A DNA stretch of 64,000 bases from Casuarina equisetifolia (taxonomy: Eukaryota; Streptophyta; Magnoliopsida; Fagales; Casuarinaceae). Within the stretch, counting starts at the first letter, position 1; each line of letters opens with the position of its first letter. The translations under genes and the position numbers were made by a program. Below the pieces are notes generated by a model. That model had not been told where the DNA came from. It searched no databases and saw nothing but the letters and a program-made list of their open reading frames with translations. Of this stretch, positions 12,619 to 25,700 are shown piece after piece. The stretch lies in the NCBI GenBank assembly GCA_028551475.1, contig CM052356.1, positions 16,891,884 through 16,955,883 of the forward strand, written 5' to 3'.

Positions 12619-12702
12619 GGGGTGAGAGAGGCTCGAACTCTCGACCTCAGGATCACTCAGAAGCTATGAGACCTACGCGCTAGCCAACTGCGCCACCACC
12701 CC
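12619..12702 (-). tRNA. Elongator tRNA-Met (CAT) with an 11-nt intron
   Basis: The minus strand folds as a complete tRNA. It has acceptor arms GGGGTGG / TCACCCC, D-stem GCGC/GCGC, anticodon loop CTCATAA, variable loop GAGGTC and T-arm GAGAG-TTCGAGC-CTCTC. An 11-base insert, GCTTCTGAGTG, interrupts the anticodon loop one base 3' of the CAT, between positions 37 and 38. That is the standard place for nuclear tRNA introns, and plant elongator tRNA-Met genes are known for having one. The mature length is 73 bases without CCA. The insert and the acceptor sequence separate it from the initiator tRNA-Met. Confidence 0.96.
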
Positions 12703-13860
12703 ATTGGTGAGAGCGTATAGAAAACTATTGAATTTCTATTATTTTATTCACGAGAAAATTTCGAAGTTTCCCATAAAAAAGATTTATAGGTAAAATTTAA
12801 ATACAAAAACTACTTCCAACTCATGAGATTGTTTTTTAAGCTGGAATTTTAGTATAATTTTAAAAATTTTTTGAAGCTTATGTTAATTTTCTTAAACTCT
12901 CATTCAATTTTGGACCATTAAAATATGTTTAATATACAAAAAGTATTAATTTTATTCCTTTTAACTTTGAATCCAAAATATATTTAATACACAAAGGAAT
13001 GTTAAGGACAAAATTTTTACATGAAAAATAAACATTCCTTAAATGGAGTTTAAATATAAAAATTAATTCTATAAGTCACAAGTTAGTTGTAGAGTTACAT
13101 TTTAGGCCTATTTTTAAGAGTTATATGGAATTAAAATTCAATTTTAAATACAATATCCTTTTATTTATGGATTAAACGGAATTTTCATGATATTCCTATG
13201 TTTAGGAGAAAGAAGAAGTATGTTGAAAAGAACATACATCTTATACTGATTAAATCTTGCCTTAATGTCTTATACTTTATAAGAAAGAAAATGAATTTTC
13301 AAGACTAAGAATATGGACCTACCCTATGATTCTAAACATCTTGCCAACACACTACTGAAAATTGCCAAACTTGCTGCTTGGTTCATTGTACCTTGAGCGG
13401 GTTGAAGTTCTTATTCCCTAGTCTTTTTCATCTCCTCTTTTCCTTTTTTTTTTCTTCACATTCTTGCATCTGGATGACTAACTCAACAAGGAAATCACTC
13501 ACTTTATCACAAAAGGAACAGGGGAGGTGATGCCAGTTGTCCAACATGCAACACTATCGAATCAGGCAACGAAGAACCTGACCCAACTTTACCAAAGCTT
13601 CGGCTTTAATGGAGGCATAAGATCGTCTGATCCAGAACAGCATGTGATTCAGATGGGGGTTTCTCTTTGCTACTGAACAGACGATCCCAACTTCTAAGAT
13701 CCCCAAGAAAAAGTGAAGTTGGACCCGTCAAAGCCAATCATTCCTGAACTCCTCTATCGATGTTAACGGTTTTCTTGGTTTCTGGATTCTCTCTCTGGAA
13801 AAGCAAAGCAGACAAAGCAGATGGTTTCTCACTCTTCATTGTTTATTCCAAGTTTGTCTG
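12703..13860. other. AT-rich intergenic spacer and promoter of the HMA gene
   Basis: Nothing coding is supported. From about 13.45 kb the sequence becomes less AT-rich and leads into the TATA box of the HMA-domain gene. Confidence 0.5.
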
Positions 13861-13870
13861 TCTTCTGCTG

Positions 13871-13878
13871 TATATAAA
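13871..13878 (+). promoter_or_regulatory. TATA box of the HMA-domain gene
   Basis: TATATAAA lies 109 bases upstream of the ATG at 13987 (from its last base), with no ATG between. Transcription would start near 13900-13910. Confidence 0.7.
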
Positions 13879-13986
13879 CCGGACATTCCCAGTCAGTATC
13901 GCTCATTCCTTCTGTCTCTGCTTCGCTTTATTCCGCCATCTTCTGTAGATCATCTGCTTGTCATATTTCCAACTCGGAGTTCTTCA

Positions 13987-15017
13987 TGGAGGTACAAAAC
14001 TTTCACTTCCTGACGTCTTATGCCGGTCTTTGAGATCCTCTGTCTTGTCTTGTGGGTTTTGATGAGTTTGCAATGGAAATAGATGGTCATTGATTTTCAC
14101 TGTATTTTTATGAGGTGGAACAAAAGCCTCTTTGGTTTTCATCATCAGTTAGAAGTGAAAGCAATTATCTGTTTTCACTTGTTGCAGCCGAATTTAAGTT
14201 CCATTTAGCAGAAACAGGGCATTACTCGTTACTCTAATTGCTCTGTTAGTGACTGATTACTTCTTTGATCTGCCATTGAAATGCTATTGTTTCCTCTTAA
14301 GCCCCATTCGTTGTTTTGCAGACTGTAGAATTAAAGGTGGAGATGGTTGGCATACATGAGAAAAGGCTCAGGAAATGCCTGTCGAAATTGAAAGGTAAAT
14401 GTGTATGTTTTCTTTCTGGCTATCCAGTGCCGTTAGAGCAACTCCTACAGCCTTTTGATAGAGCCAAAATCATGCATCGTGTAAATAAATAAATTATCTA
14501 AATCTTACTTGAAATCGTCAGCCTTTTGACTAGGCTAGTCCAATTCATGAGACAACAGGTCCAGCCCCACGTACAAAACCTGCTTTCTCTAGTGGTTTGT
14601 GTCCAAATATTATAAATCGTTCTACATTATTTAAATCTTAGTTGGAAATTCTATTTATAAAAAGAAATGACTTCTTCCTTGAGTTAATTTTTAGACAGAA
14701 ATTATCTTTTCTAACAAAATTTGGCAACCATACCATTCAAAAGCAGCGTTAATTTTACCGACCATTTTCATTTTTTCAACAACTAATCTGCTTGTGGGTT
14801 TGGTCCTGGTTCATGTACAGGGATAGAGAAAGTGGAAGTTGATGCAAACAGTCAGAAGGTGGTGGTCACCGGATATGCACATCGGAACAAGATTCTTAAA
14901 GCAGTAAGGAGAGGAGGTCTGAGAGCGGACTTCTGGTCTGCCCAAAACGAGCTGCTGAGTGCTTATGCCAGTGCAAGCTATGGAAGCTTGAGATTCAACA
15001 ACTTCAACTTCTCTTAG
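13987..15017 (+). CDS. Small HMA-domain (ATX1-like fold) protein lacking CXXC
   Basis: Three coding exons: 13987-13992 (only Met-Glu), 14322-14394 and 14821-15017, giving 91 residues. All introns are GT...AG and the phases fit. Residues 3-70 form the beta-alpha-beta-beta-alpha-beta pattern of a heavy-metal-associated domain: VELKVEMVGIHEKRLRKCL, then LKGIEKVEVDANSQKVVVTG. In metallochaperones the first loop is MxCxxC. Here it reads MVGIHEKRLRKC, so both metal-binding cysteines are missing and only a later helix Cys remains. There is also no C-terminal CaaX box, so it is not an isoprenylated HIPP. Plants hold a group of such cysteine-less HMA proteins of unknown job. Copper binding should not be assumed; a protein-interaction role is my inference. 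The SDR gene follows in the same direction 1.3 kb downstream. Confidence 0.85.
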
Positions 15018-16341
15018 AAGCTTCACCTTTTCTTTTGTTTTCTATTATCTTTGTGGGATCATATACCAAGGTTGCCTCTGAGTCTTCCGTCTTCATATCT
15101 CCATATACACATTTTTTTCTCTTTGCTGTCCCCTTTTCTTTTGTATCTACAAAAGAACTGTGCCATGTTCATTTGCGATACAGAGTGTAATGGAAGGGTC
15201 TTCCAAGTTTTGCAGCTTTGCCCAGTGCTTTGTACCTCAAACTTAGTTTCAAAATATGAAATGGTCATTACACAAGTGGAGCGCTATAACTTTATGCATA
15301 AAACATTTCATAGTGAATTATAAAATATGTGGAACATTTCAATACTACCTTTTAACTGCCATGAGATAAAATTATGAGTTGCGGACGTGATATTATAGGA
15401 AATACCTTGCACCTAAACCATACGCCATAATATAATCTTATTTGCCTAAATCATGGTTTTTAACTTGTAAAATGGAGGACAATATCTTCTACATAAAAAA
15501 AATTTGTTAAGAGGCTCGTACTCACTTGAAAAACCAACCTATAAGGAATATACCCACATATAAATAGTCACGTATATGTTCTCACCTTATCAATATGAAA
15601 CTACAACCATATAATCAATATGCCCCCTCAACATAATAGTTTGAACTAGCACAAATTGGTGCTGCAAATTGCATGAAATTAGATAAAACCTTATCTCTAA
15701 GGTGTCAAGAAAAAAGTGATTCTGATATTATTTTAGAAAGCATATTCACATATTCACATAAAAAATTACATGAATAAATAGAACATAGTCACATATAAAC
15801 AAACATACATACTCATATCTTATCAGTGTAAGATCATAACTACATCCACAGCAAAATTACATGAAAAATTACATATAGTTTAAAAACTTCCAATAATATA
15901 TCAATTTTTTCCTAAACTCCAAGAAATTGTTACTTCTATTGATCACTCAATTCTGGGCATCACAAATTGAACTCCACAATGGAGGAAATGGCTGATGAAA
16001 ACTTTCTAACATAGAGAAAGTTTGATTGATCGAATATATAGAGAAGCTTACTTTGGTTTTGCTGGAAAGATTAACATCTCACGGAATCATTTTAGGAAGA
16101 AATAATATGCACGTGAAAAGATTGCGGAACTCCAGCGATTCGGGTCAATGAGGACCTGGGAACTACTATTTTTGCCATGTCCCGCTGCTGAAGGCAATTT
16201 TCTCAGGTCGCAGTGGCATCCGCCGCAACGTTCTGCCACGCCAGGCCTGCAGGACGGCTATCGCCACCCTTTTGTAGTGTCGAAGAGGCTGAGACCGAGA
16301 GGGAAAGATCCTCTTGTGTACAATTAGAAAGAGCATAGAAA
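15018..16341. other. 3' end of the HMA gene, spacer, promoter of the SDR gene
   Basis: The first 300 bases are probably the HMA 3' untranslated region. The middle is AT-rich and unassigned. GC content rises from about 16.15 kb into the SDR leader. No additional gene is supported. Confidence 0.5.
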
Positions 16342-19319
16342 ATGCACCTGAGAGAGAATGAGGGCATTGAAGGGAAAACCTTCGTGGTGACTGGAGGACT
16401 AGGCTTCGTGGGCTCCGCCCTCTGCCTGGAGCTCGTGAGGAGAGGCGCTCGCCAGGTCCGAGCTTTTGATCTCCGAACCGCATCGCCTTGGTCACGCCGC
16501 CTCGAAGACCATGGTGTACGCTGCATCCAAGGTCAGATCTTTGATTCCCTTAACACTTTCTTCTTCTTCTTACCATCGATTTTCTATGCCTTCTCCATTT
16601 TTTGTGCTTTCCCTTGGCGCCCTTGTTGATTGATTTAGCCTGACGCTTATGGGCTAAGATAGTCTTACGGCTGAGTCTTGAAATTGAAATGATTACTTTC
16701 ACTGAATGTTCAGATTTTTTGGGTCCAAATCATTTGTGAATAGTCTTCACGATTGGGTCCAAACCTTTGCTTAAAAAATTGAGTTTTTGGATCAGATGGT
16801 TTAGAGGATACCCATTATCTGCCTTGAGTTTGTTTACGGCTTTCTGTTCACTGCTAGAGTAATAGCTGTATGTTCTTCGTTGTATTGCTTTCACCCAAAG
16901 TTATGGTATTGTAGGGGATATTCTGCGTAACAAAGATGTTGAGAGAGCTCTGCGTGGTGCGGACTGTGTATTCCATCTGGCCTCATTCGGCATGTCCGGG
17001 AAAGAAATGCTCCAGTTCGGTCGTTGCGACGAGGTCAATATAAATGGGACCTGCCATGTGTTGGACGCCTGCCTTGAGCATGGGGTCAGAAGACTTGTTT
17101 ATGTGAGCACATACAATGTGGTGTTCGGAGGAAAGGAGATTGTTAATGGAAATGAGGCCTTACCTTATTTCCCAATAGATGACCACGTTGATGCTTATGG
17201 CCGTAGTAAATCAATTGCTGAACAGTTGGTTCTGAAGAGCAATGGTCGTCGCGTTAAGTAAGTGTTTTTTTTTTTTTTTCCGTCTCTCTTCTTCTTCTTC
17301 TTGTCTTCAATTCCTTATTTCTGGCAGCCCCTTGAGTTATTGAGCCATGGATGTAGTTTCTTTATCTCCGATATTGAGGTGGGAAGCACGTGGTACTCCC
17401 TTTTGAACGTTTATTAGCAAAAAAGTGGATATTGATAGTGCGCATGCTTTTGCTATGTATGTGTATCAAAATAATGGCATGGCTGTGAACAAATTTGCAG
17501 GAAAGGAAGTTTGTACCCGGAGACCAAGATGGGAAACTATCATATGGGTTTTAGAGCTAAAACTTAGTAGTTTGGTTCATGTCTTCAATCTTTTTCATAA
17601 AGCGGAGAGAGTATATGTTATAATATCCGAGTTCCGTTATGTGCCTATTGTGGATTTCAGTTATCTTTTACCTGTCGTGATGGCACGTATTTTGGGTTTT
17701 AAAGGTTTTATTATCATTAAAATTTGTGGGCTGCTTTGTGATCTACAGGAGTAAGGATCACCGTCTTTATTCCTGTGCGATTCGACCAGCAGCTATATAC
17801 GGGCCGGGTGAAGAAAGGCACCTGCCCAGGATAGTGTCCCTGGCAAAGTTAGGTCTGATACCATTCAAAGTTGGTGAAGAAAGTGTAAAAGCAGATTGGA
17901 TTTATGTGGATAACCTTGTACTTGCGCTGATATTGGCTAGCATGGGACTGTTGGATGATATTCCTGGGAAAGATTATCCGGTAGCTGCAGGCCAGCCATA
18001 CTTTGTATCTGATGGTAAATAATCGAGTAATGTTTTGAAATTTCTTTTTCTTTTCCCTTCACCCACTGAACTAGAACTTGTGCTAGATGATGAAGCAGGT
18101 TTTAATAATCTGGAATTTAAGAAAAAGTTTTTTGAACTGCATAAGTATCTTAGACAATGAAGAAGAATGCTTAACAGTGAAAGGAAGAACTGATGAACTG
18201 TTTTTACAGGATGTCCAGTCAACACATTTGAATTCCTCCGACCACTGCTCAGAAGTTTGGATTATGACCTGCCGAAAGCTTCTATATCTGTTTCCCATGC
18301 TCTTCTTCTGGGGCGGATTATTGGTGGCATCTATACAATCTTGTATCCATGGTTGAATCGGTGGTGGCTTCCTCAGCCATTGATGCTGCCTGCAGAAGCA
18401 TACAAGGTTCGTACCATACTTATGCTGAATACAATTCAGGTTTGTTTATGGATCCATTGTCACCTGGTGATTGATGGAGTCGGAACAGAATTAAGATTTG
18501 AGTTAATCATTTGGATACTAGTCTCCATGTATTTTATCAGGCCTTTCTGAGAAGGCAAAGGATCTTTTGCCTGCGATTTCAAGATTGAATGTTTACCAAA
18601 ATATTAGTCGTACTATTTTTTATTGAAATCTGACTCTTCTAAAGGTCGTGAGTTGATCTTTTGCGCCCCTTATTGGCCAACTTGTGGTTTACAAAGAAAC
18701 ATAATGCACTAGCATCTAGGTTAGTAGTCTGTTTCCATACCATGATCAAGATGGTCTGTAGTGTATACTTTCTTTCAGCCAAACTATCAATGGGAATTGG
18801 GGTTATGATGAATTTGGATTGTGTAGAACTTATGTAGGTGTGAATACCATGTCATACTTGCTGAATCCGTCACCTATTTTACAGGTCGGTGTTACCCATT
18901 ACTTCTCCTTCCTTAAAGCGAGGGAGGAGCTTGGCTATGTCCCCATCGTACCTCCTCAAGAGGGCATCTCTACAACCATCTCTTACTTACAAGAGAGAAA
19001 GAGGAAAAATCTGGATGGCCCCACTATACATGCATGGCTCTTTGTCGTCATTGGAATGAGCATACTGTTCTGCGCTGCTTTTCTACCAGAAATAGGACCT
19101 GTGCCACTCTGCAAAGCTATCAGTTTCTTCTTCTTCCGGTCAGTGAAGATAGTAAGGACGGTATTTATTGTAGCTGCAGCATTACATGTCGGCGAGGCTG
19201 CATATGCATGGCACTTAGCAAATAGGGTTGATCCTGCAAATGCAAGAGGATGGTTTTGGCAGACTTTTGCTCTTGGATTCTTTTCATTGCGTTTTCTGTT
19301 GAAGAGAGCGAAGGGGTAA
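16342..19319 (+). CDS. SDR42E1 / 3-beta-HSD-like membrane oxidoreductase
   Basis: Five exons: 16342-16531, 16915-17257, 17749-18014, 18210-18406 and 18885-19319, giving 476 residues with phase-consistent GT...AG joins. The N-terminal part is an extended short-chain dehydrogenase. It has a Rossmann loop TGGLGFVG (residues 17-24), VYVSTYNVVFGG with the catalytic Ser/Thr near 128-129, and the active-site pair Y158-x3-K162 in DAYGRSK. RPAAIYGPGEERHLP follows as in 3-beta-HSD/SDR42E proteins. The C-terminal third holds three hydrophobic segments near 381-401, 418-440 and 455-470, so the enzyme should sit in the ER or another membrane with its catalytic part facing the cytosol. The substrate is unknown: sterol-like or isoprenoid alcohol oxidation with NAD(P) is what the family suggests. 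It lacks the reticulon tail of the sterol 4-decarboxylase relatives. Length and neighbours match Arabidopsis At2g33630 as I recall it. All catalytic residues are present. Confidence 0.93.
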
Positions 19320-20169
19320 GAGCCTCCCTTTTGTATGCTCCTTATGATAGTAAAAGATATTCCCGAGTGTTAGTAAAGGTGGAAGCAAATGTGGATCTCT
19401 ATTGATTCTATAAGTAATGAAAGAAACATTATTAATTTCTCATACTTTGGAGGAAATAAGGAACTTCACAGTAGAAACATATTGTTAAGATACAAGAGGT
19501 TCTTGATTACATATGAGTTTCTAACCCACCGGCCTTACCTCTCATACTCCTTGGCGAACTGGACCAAACACTAAGGATAACTTTCCATTTCTTAAGCTAG
19601 CTATGATATTACATAAAGAAGTTTATATCCAACATTAAGGGAGAGGCCTTTGACATTGTTTCCAACGGACCTCCGAAGGAAATTGATCACACCAACATAA
19701 AACACGTGTAAACAACAAGGATTTAGAATGGTTCGGGCCGAAAAAGGTCTCCAATGTCCACTTTTGAGGGCAGTATCTCTTTTCCTTTGATTATATTTGG
19801 ATGTTTTTTAGTACACCTAGCCCTCACCCAAATCTTTTTTTGCACTCTGTGTAGCAGAATGCAAGTTGTGCTCTCTTATATTAAACCTCACGTCTCTCCA
19901 ACTCTTATTCAAATTCAAGCTCTCTTACTTATAGGACATGAGATTACATATATGCCCTTAACTCTATTTTCATTTGTAGCACTATATATTACTATTCCAA
20001 AAAATCTCTCCCTTGAAATAAATAGTGAAACATCCATGTATCATAGAAATGAGAAACATCAATAGGAAATACTACCCCCATTATGAATTCTATTTCCTAA
20101 GTGCAATACAAGTTTGAGTAAAAGCTTAACTTATCCCTATCCACTACCTTTGCCAACATATTTGCCAAA
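19320..20169. other. Spacer after the SDR gene, possible LTR remnant
   Basis: The first part is the SDR 3' untranslated region. Near 19.70-19.76 kb the string atggttcgggcc recalls the tggttcggcc motif of the solo LTRs at 53.6 and 62.0 kb, so a diverged LTR may lie here. I cannot place its ends. Confidence 0.3.
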
Positions 20170-21950
20170 TTTTTAGAAGTGTGTATTTTCTTAAGTTTCA
20201 CAAGTCCATCCTCTGCTTCTCTAATGTATTATATCTTCAGTGAATATGTTTTGTCGTGGGATGAAACAATTTCTTCTTATTAAGGTGTATGACACTTTGA
20301 TTATTTATCCACAACATATCATATTCTAGCTTTTGATCAAACTCCTCCAAGAGTTTTTGTAGCCGAATAAATTCTTTCATTCCTTGTGTAATGGCCATGC
20401 ACTTAACTTCTATGGTTAATAACATTACCATAAATTGCAACTTGAACATTCAACTAACACCTATTCCACTAATTATGAAAATATAACTAGTAGTACTCTT
20501 GCCACTAGCATAATCTCTAGACAAATCTAAGTTTATGAACCCTTAAAGATTGAGTTTTTGATATGCCAAAGTGAAGGCAATGTGAAGAAGTCCCTCACAA
20601 GTATTTGGAGATCTATTTAACTACATTTCAATATGTCTTTCCTTAATTGCACATTATCTACCAATTGTGCCTACCACTTATGCACTATTTAACCTTGTGC
20701 CAACCATAGCAATTATCAAAATACCCATTGCTAACACATGAAACATTATCCATGTACTTTTGTTCATAAGTTGTATTTAGACAATCTTTCTTTGATATCT
20801 TAAAATGTTTTGCAAGAGATTGAAACACAGGCTTTGCATATTTTATGTTGAATCTCTTAATCAATTTCTCAATATAATCCCAGTGAGATAACTTCATAAC
20901 ATACTTCTTTCTATCATGAGTTATCTTCATACTAAGAATATGTTGTGCCACTCCTAATTTGGTCATGGAAAAATGACTCTTGACTTGATCCTTTAACTTT
21001 TCCACATCATGTATATTTGCTCTACAAATAAGCAAATCATTAACATATAAAACAAAGACAAGAAAATTAATTGATGATGTTTTCTTATAGTAAGTACAAT
21101 GGTTGTTTAAGCCTTTATTAAACTTTTACCCTTTCATGAAATTGCAAAATTTTAAATACCATTATCTTATAGTTTATTTTCAATTATAAAAATTCTTCTT
21201 AAGCTTACAAACTAAATTTTCTTTTCTTTAACCTCAATTGATACATATATATTTTTTTTCTTCCAAATCACTATAAAAAAATACAATCCTCACATCCAAC
21301 TATTTCAAGTGAAAATCTAAAACACAATCAAACTCAAAACAACTTGTATTGAAGTCATCTTTACAACTAAAGTAAATATGTTTTTATAATATATTCTCTT
21401 TTTCTATACATATCATTTGACAACAAATCTAGCTTTATAATGCTTGCTCTCTCATATATTTTATTTTTTATTATGGAAATCCATCTTGAATATAATGTCT
21501 TTTTATTCTTAGGAAACTCAACCAAATCTCAAGTTTAATTGGATATCAAAGTGTCATACTATTCCTTTATCGCTTATTTTCATGTCATCACATTCTAAAA
21601 CCTCTTGCTTAGTTTCAAGCTTTCATGCATTAGAATACAAAATATAATTCAAAGATGGAGAAACTAAGTAAGAACACACTTATTTTTAGTGAATCTTCTC
21701 AAAGATGAAGCTATGCATTGAGTGTAAGGATTATTTTCTTATGAGCTTTCTAAAGATAAAGTTGAGGAAGAAGACTTATGAGAGTTGTCACTAACTAATT
21801 TACTTGGAGCATTCATATCTAAATTAATGACATTAGGTTTCTTTTATACTTCTCTCTCCTTTAACCAAACAAGAAAAGGAAATTGTTAATCAAGATTTTT
21901 TTTCAAGATATCTATTATGAATAAAGCTTTGTAAAATTTTGTGTATTGTA
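20170..21950 (-). mobile_element. Ty1/copia retrotransposon remnant, broken
   Basis: Minus-strand copia pol stretches are present: an RNase H part at about 20237-20449 (blocks like KEFIRLQKLLEE and NNQSVIHLNKK) and a reverse transcriptase part at about 20685-21035 (KLGVAQHILSMKI). The upstream RT region near 21.5 kb retains a WDLVEFPKNKK-like block. No LTR pair or primer site could be assigned. The piece is AT-rich, many times broken and old. Confidence 0.75.
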
Positions 21951-22754
21951 TCATCTTATGAATCTTTACATTAACCAGGCAAGAGAATCATCCAAAAAGA
22001 GAAATTTTGTTGACTTTTGAGTGAACGAAAACTCAGTATTGAATTAATTGTTTCTATGTGGAATATAAGAATCGCTTTCCCATACTACTTAGATTACCAA
22101 TGTTCTGCCATAAAAGAATTGCCTTTCTTGATTTGAATTAATCGTCAACGTTATATATTTTAAGTGGTCTTTACCGCGGGATCCGAGTGTGCAATCATTC
22201 AAGTGACGCCAAGTGGTTTTTATTGTAAGGACACCATCTGCATTTGACAGTCTGTCCGGCCGGGGTACATTGAATCCTGAAAAAGCTGTCTTACGACAAA
22301 CAATCGTTGACGAGTACTTCAAAAAATTAATTACCAGCTTCATATCTCTTACTAAATTGAGAGGCATATGCATCCAACCTATGGGTTATGCGCTGTCCAC
22401 AAACAAAAGGTAGGTACCGAAAAAGCGTAGGCCAAGTATATACAAATCCACTGAATTGGTACAATTTAATTTATAATCTTTATCAGTAGCCTATAAGGCT
22501 CGAGTATTATCCTAAGGATAACACGAAGCTAAGGTAAGCCAAATGCATAACAAGCTAAAACACATCTCAACCAAGAAATTCCTAAGAGAAGAAGCTTCTC
22601 CCTAAACTCTACAACCCTAGTCCTTATTCTACAAACATACACAAAGGCCTGAAATTGCAAATCGTCTCTTAAGGCTTAGCAAGAACTGAAACAACAATAT
22701 TAAAAGCCAATGCCTACAACACAAATAGGTTAAAAGATTGTAGTTACAAGGGTT
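21951..22754. other. Spacer and 3' untranslated region of the AHL gene
   Basis: The right part, up to the AHL stop at 22755, is probably AHL 3' untranslated sequence. A short GC-richer patch at about 22.17-22.28 kb has no feature I recognise. Confidence 0.45.
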
Positions 22755-25700
22755 TTACTTCCATGGCACGCTAGGCACTCCCTGTGTGTTACTGTTATTG
22801 CAAGCTCCTGTACTTTGGTTATGCGGGCTTCCAGGCCCACCTGAGGATTCACTGAGAGTCCCCCGCGATGGTGGGCTGCTGGCTCCTGTAGGCCCGCCGA
22901 CAGAGGCAAGCTTTGGTGGGCCAGTCAAGGGTTCCATCTGGGTTGCTGGCTTTGATTCCTTTCGGCCATCTGCAATAAAACTCCCAACCACTACCTGCAA
23001 CAGGAAAGCATATTGATTCTTGATTTGGAATGAAAGACATGAAATGCTCGAAACTGCCTGACACCGATGGAACATATTGATTCTTGAGAAATCAAGGACA
23101 TGTAAATCTGGAGGGATTTAAAAGCAAATTTCCTGACAAAGCAATGGGAGAAAAATCGGTAATATCATATTGTTTAGATCTAGTTTGGTTTTGAATTTCC
23201 AAAATACTTTGACTAAACTAGTATTGGTTTGAACAACTCAACTGCTAAATGATCTATCAAATATAGTTTTAAAAGCAATAAAACAACATTTGGCACCATC
23301 CAAACATTTTTAACAAAGCAACTTCCCTAAGTGAATATGTAAAAGCAAAGGGAATAAATAACGAAACCCACCTGAACAGGGGACGCAGCTGTGAGAAGGC
23401 CTGCCACACCCCCGCCAAGAACACGACCATCTGGGCCAGATAAAGACACGCTTAAACCCCCAGTTCTGCTCCGCTGACCACCATTTTGGGAGAGCAAGAA
23501 TGAACCAGAAAGGGACAGAATCTCAAACCGACCCTGCATAGTTCAGAAAAGATACTAAAAAAGAGGCGTTTTGTCATAGAAGGAATAGATTTATTGAGAC
23601 TACTGCCATATAGATATCCAGCATATGACTTTCTTCTCATGACTGCCATGTGAATTCCCACGCCACCAACGACATTACAAGATTTATAAAACTCCTCTAT
23701 AGTTGACAGGTCTCAATGCCCACATTTAATGAGCCACAGCTTCACCTCATAAGGAGAATGCCAGCAGAAAATTGTAAGCGATCAGACAAACCTCATAAGT
23801 AACAGTTCCACCGGATGTGGCTGGCTGGCGAAGCGTTACGTTAGATATGGCTCCATTTGCTGACAGGATGCAGATGGCCCTAGGACCATGCTGAGAAAAT
23901 GACATAATTTTTGACGACACATCCTGGAAATAGATAGCATTTAGCATTAAGTTCCATAAGCCAACTAACATTCCATGATAAAAATTAAGATATTTACCAA
24001 AAGCGAGCACCACATAAGGTGGAATAAGCAAAAAAAACATGAGCATCGTTGAAGTCAACAACATAGAATTAGAGGCAAGTATTTCTAAACTGCACCCCAG
24101 ATTCTACTTAATTAGCATAAAAATGTCAACCACTCACAAGAATCACCTTGTGAATATCCATTTCTATTCAGCGCCTACCATCTGAACAAAGAAAAAAATC
24201 TCACCTGGATCCCGTGATATTGCAACATAAGCACACCATCCTTCAACTGATAGGACACTTCTGACAAAAATTTTTAGGCTAAAAACCTTGTGTTGGTTTC
24301 CTGAATTAGTTAAGCTGCTATCTAATATTTTCTTCCTGAAGTTGCAATGGCTAGATCTCCATATCGTATTTATGACTATTGTTGATCTCCAACTTTTTGC
24401 AAGTCAACAAAAATTGTTAATTTCAGTTTAAGCTTTGCTCTATTAGTGTCACAAGACATGTTTCACGAAATGATGCCCGGTCCAGGTCAGACACTTCAAA
24501 GCATCTAGTGGATGACTCCTTGAAAGAATCACCATTAGTGCAGACCATCAACTAAGATCTACAAAGCACTTGCGCCACATCAATATAGTGTTTGTATATG
24601 ACAAACTCAAAGCTTGTCTAATAAATATATTGAAAAAAGGTAAAGGTGGAGGCTTACTTGGCAACACCGCAAATTAGTAATAAGCTGACATAGCAGTGGC
24701 TTCATTGGAATTCTTTTATCAGCATAACTAGTTGGGTAGATATTTTAGTAAAATAGATGTCCTTTGAATGCATAAGAATTTTCCAAATACACATTCCCTT
24801 TTTAAGAACCAAGGACTTATTAAGATCAAAAATTTTGATCTGCCACCTAAAATTCTGGTAAGAAATTAATTCACATGAAAATGTTTAACAAACTTCCTGC
24901 ACTTTCAACATCCTACCAAAAAGCAAATTGAAGATTATCGAGTCCTTTTTCCATTGAAATAGAAGCCTCAAGGTAAGCCTTCTTTTCCTGGGGGAAGTTT
25001 TATTTACATGGCATGTAATAGCATTTAACATTAAAAAAAAAAATACAATTCCAACCGAGATACATGCTCTGGCCCTAAAGAAAAATTATTAATATGCAAA
25101 CTTCAGCAATTGTGGAAAAAAATATAGCTAGATTTTAGCAATGTACAAGTGCAACATCAAGTTTGATCCATGAAAACGAAGGTAAAAGTGGAAAAGCAGA
25201 CCTCTCCAGCTTTGACAGTGATAACATGCGGTGTAAACCCAAATCCTGCTGATCCTGCAACCAGACACCTCCATAAAATTATTACCATAACTAAATTTAA
25301 AGCCCAGTGGCACATGAAAACTCCAATGCACTGAACAGGAATAAAGATGACGAGGAATCAAAATACATTGCACGTAAAGAACCCATAGGACCTAGGTTCC
25401 TTTCCTTTCTGTTTTCGTTTCCCCTCTGCCTCCACCCTCTCCCCCCTTCTTCTCCCCTTTACATGGTACATTCATGCCATAAATACGAAAGGTCAACTTC
25501 GGCTCTCCTTCCTTTTTTTTTTTTTCTTTTTTTTAATTTTCTACTTTGGTTGGGAAAAGGGGGCTGGGGAACTGTATTAATTAGCAAAATCCTTTTTCTT
25601 CCCCTATTCAAACAGCAGCGTTCAGATCGACCTCAATTAGAAGAAGCGTTTAATGTAAGATTAATAGAAAAATTTGCAATTAAAAAAGCTTTAGTTCTAC

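Noticed and set aside
16166-16526. Two minus-strand frames of more than 100 residues
   Set aside because: They are antisense to SDR exon 1 and its leader. The plus strand carries the clear Rossmann motif.
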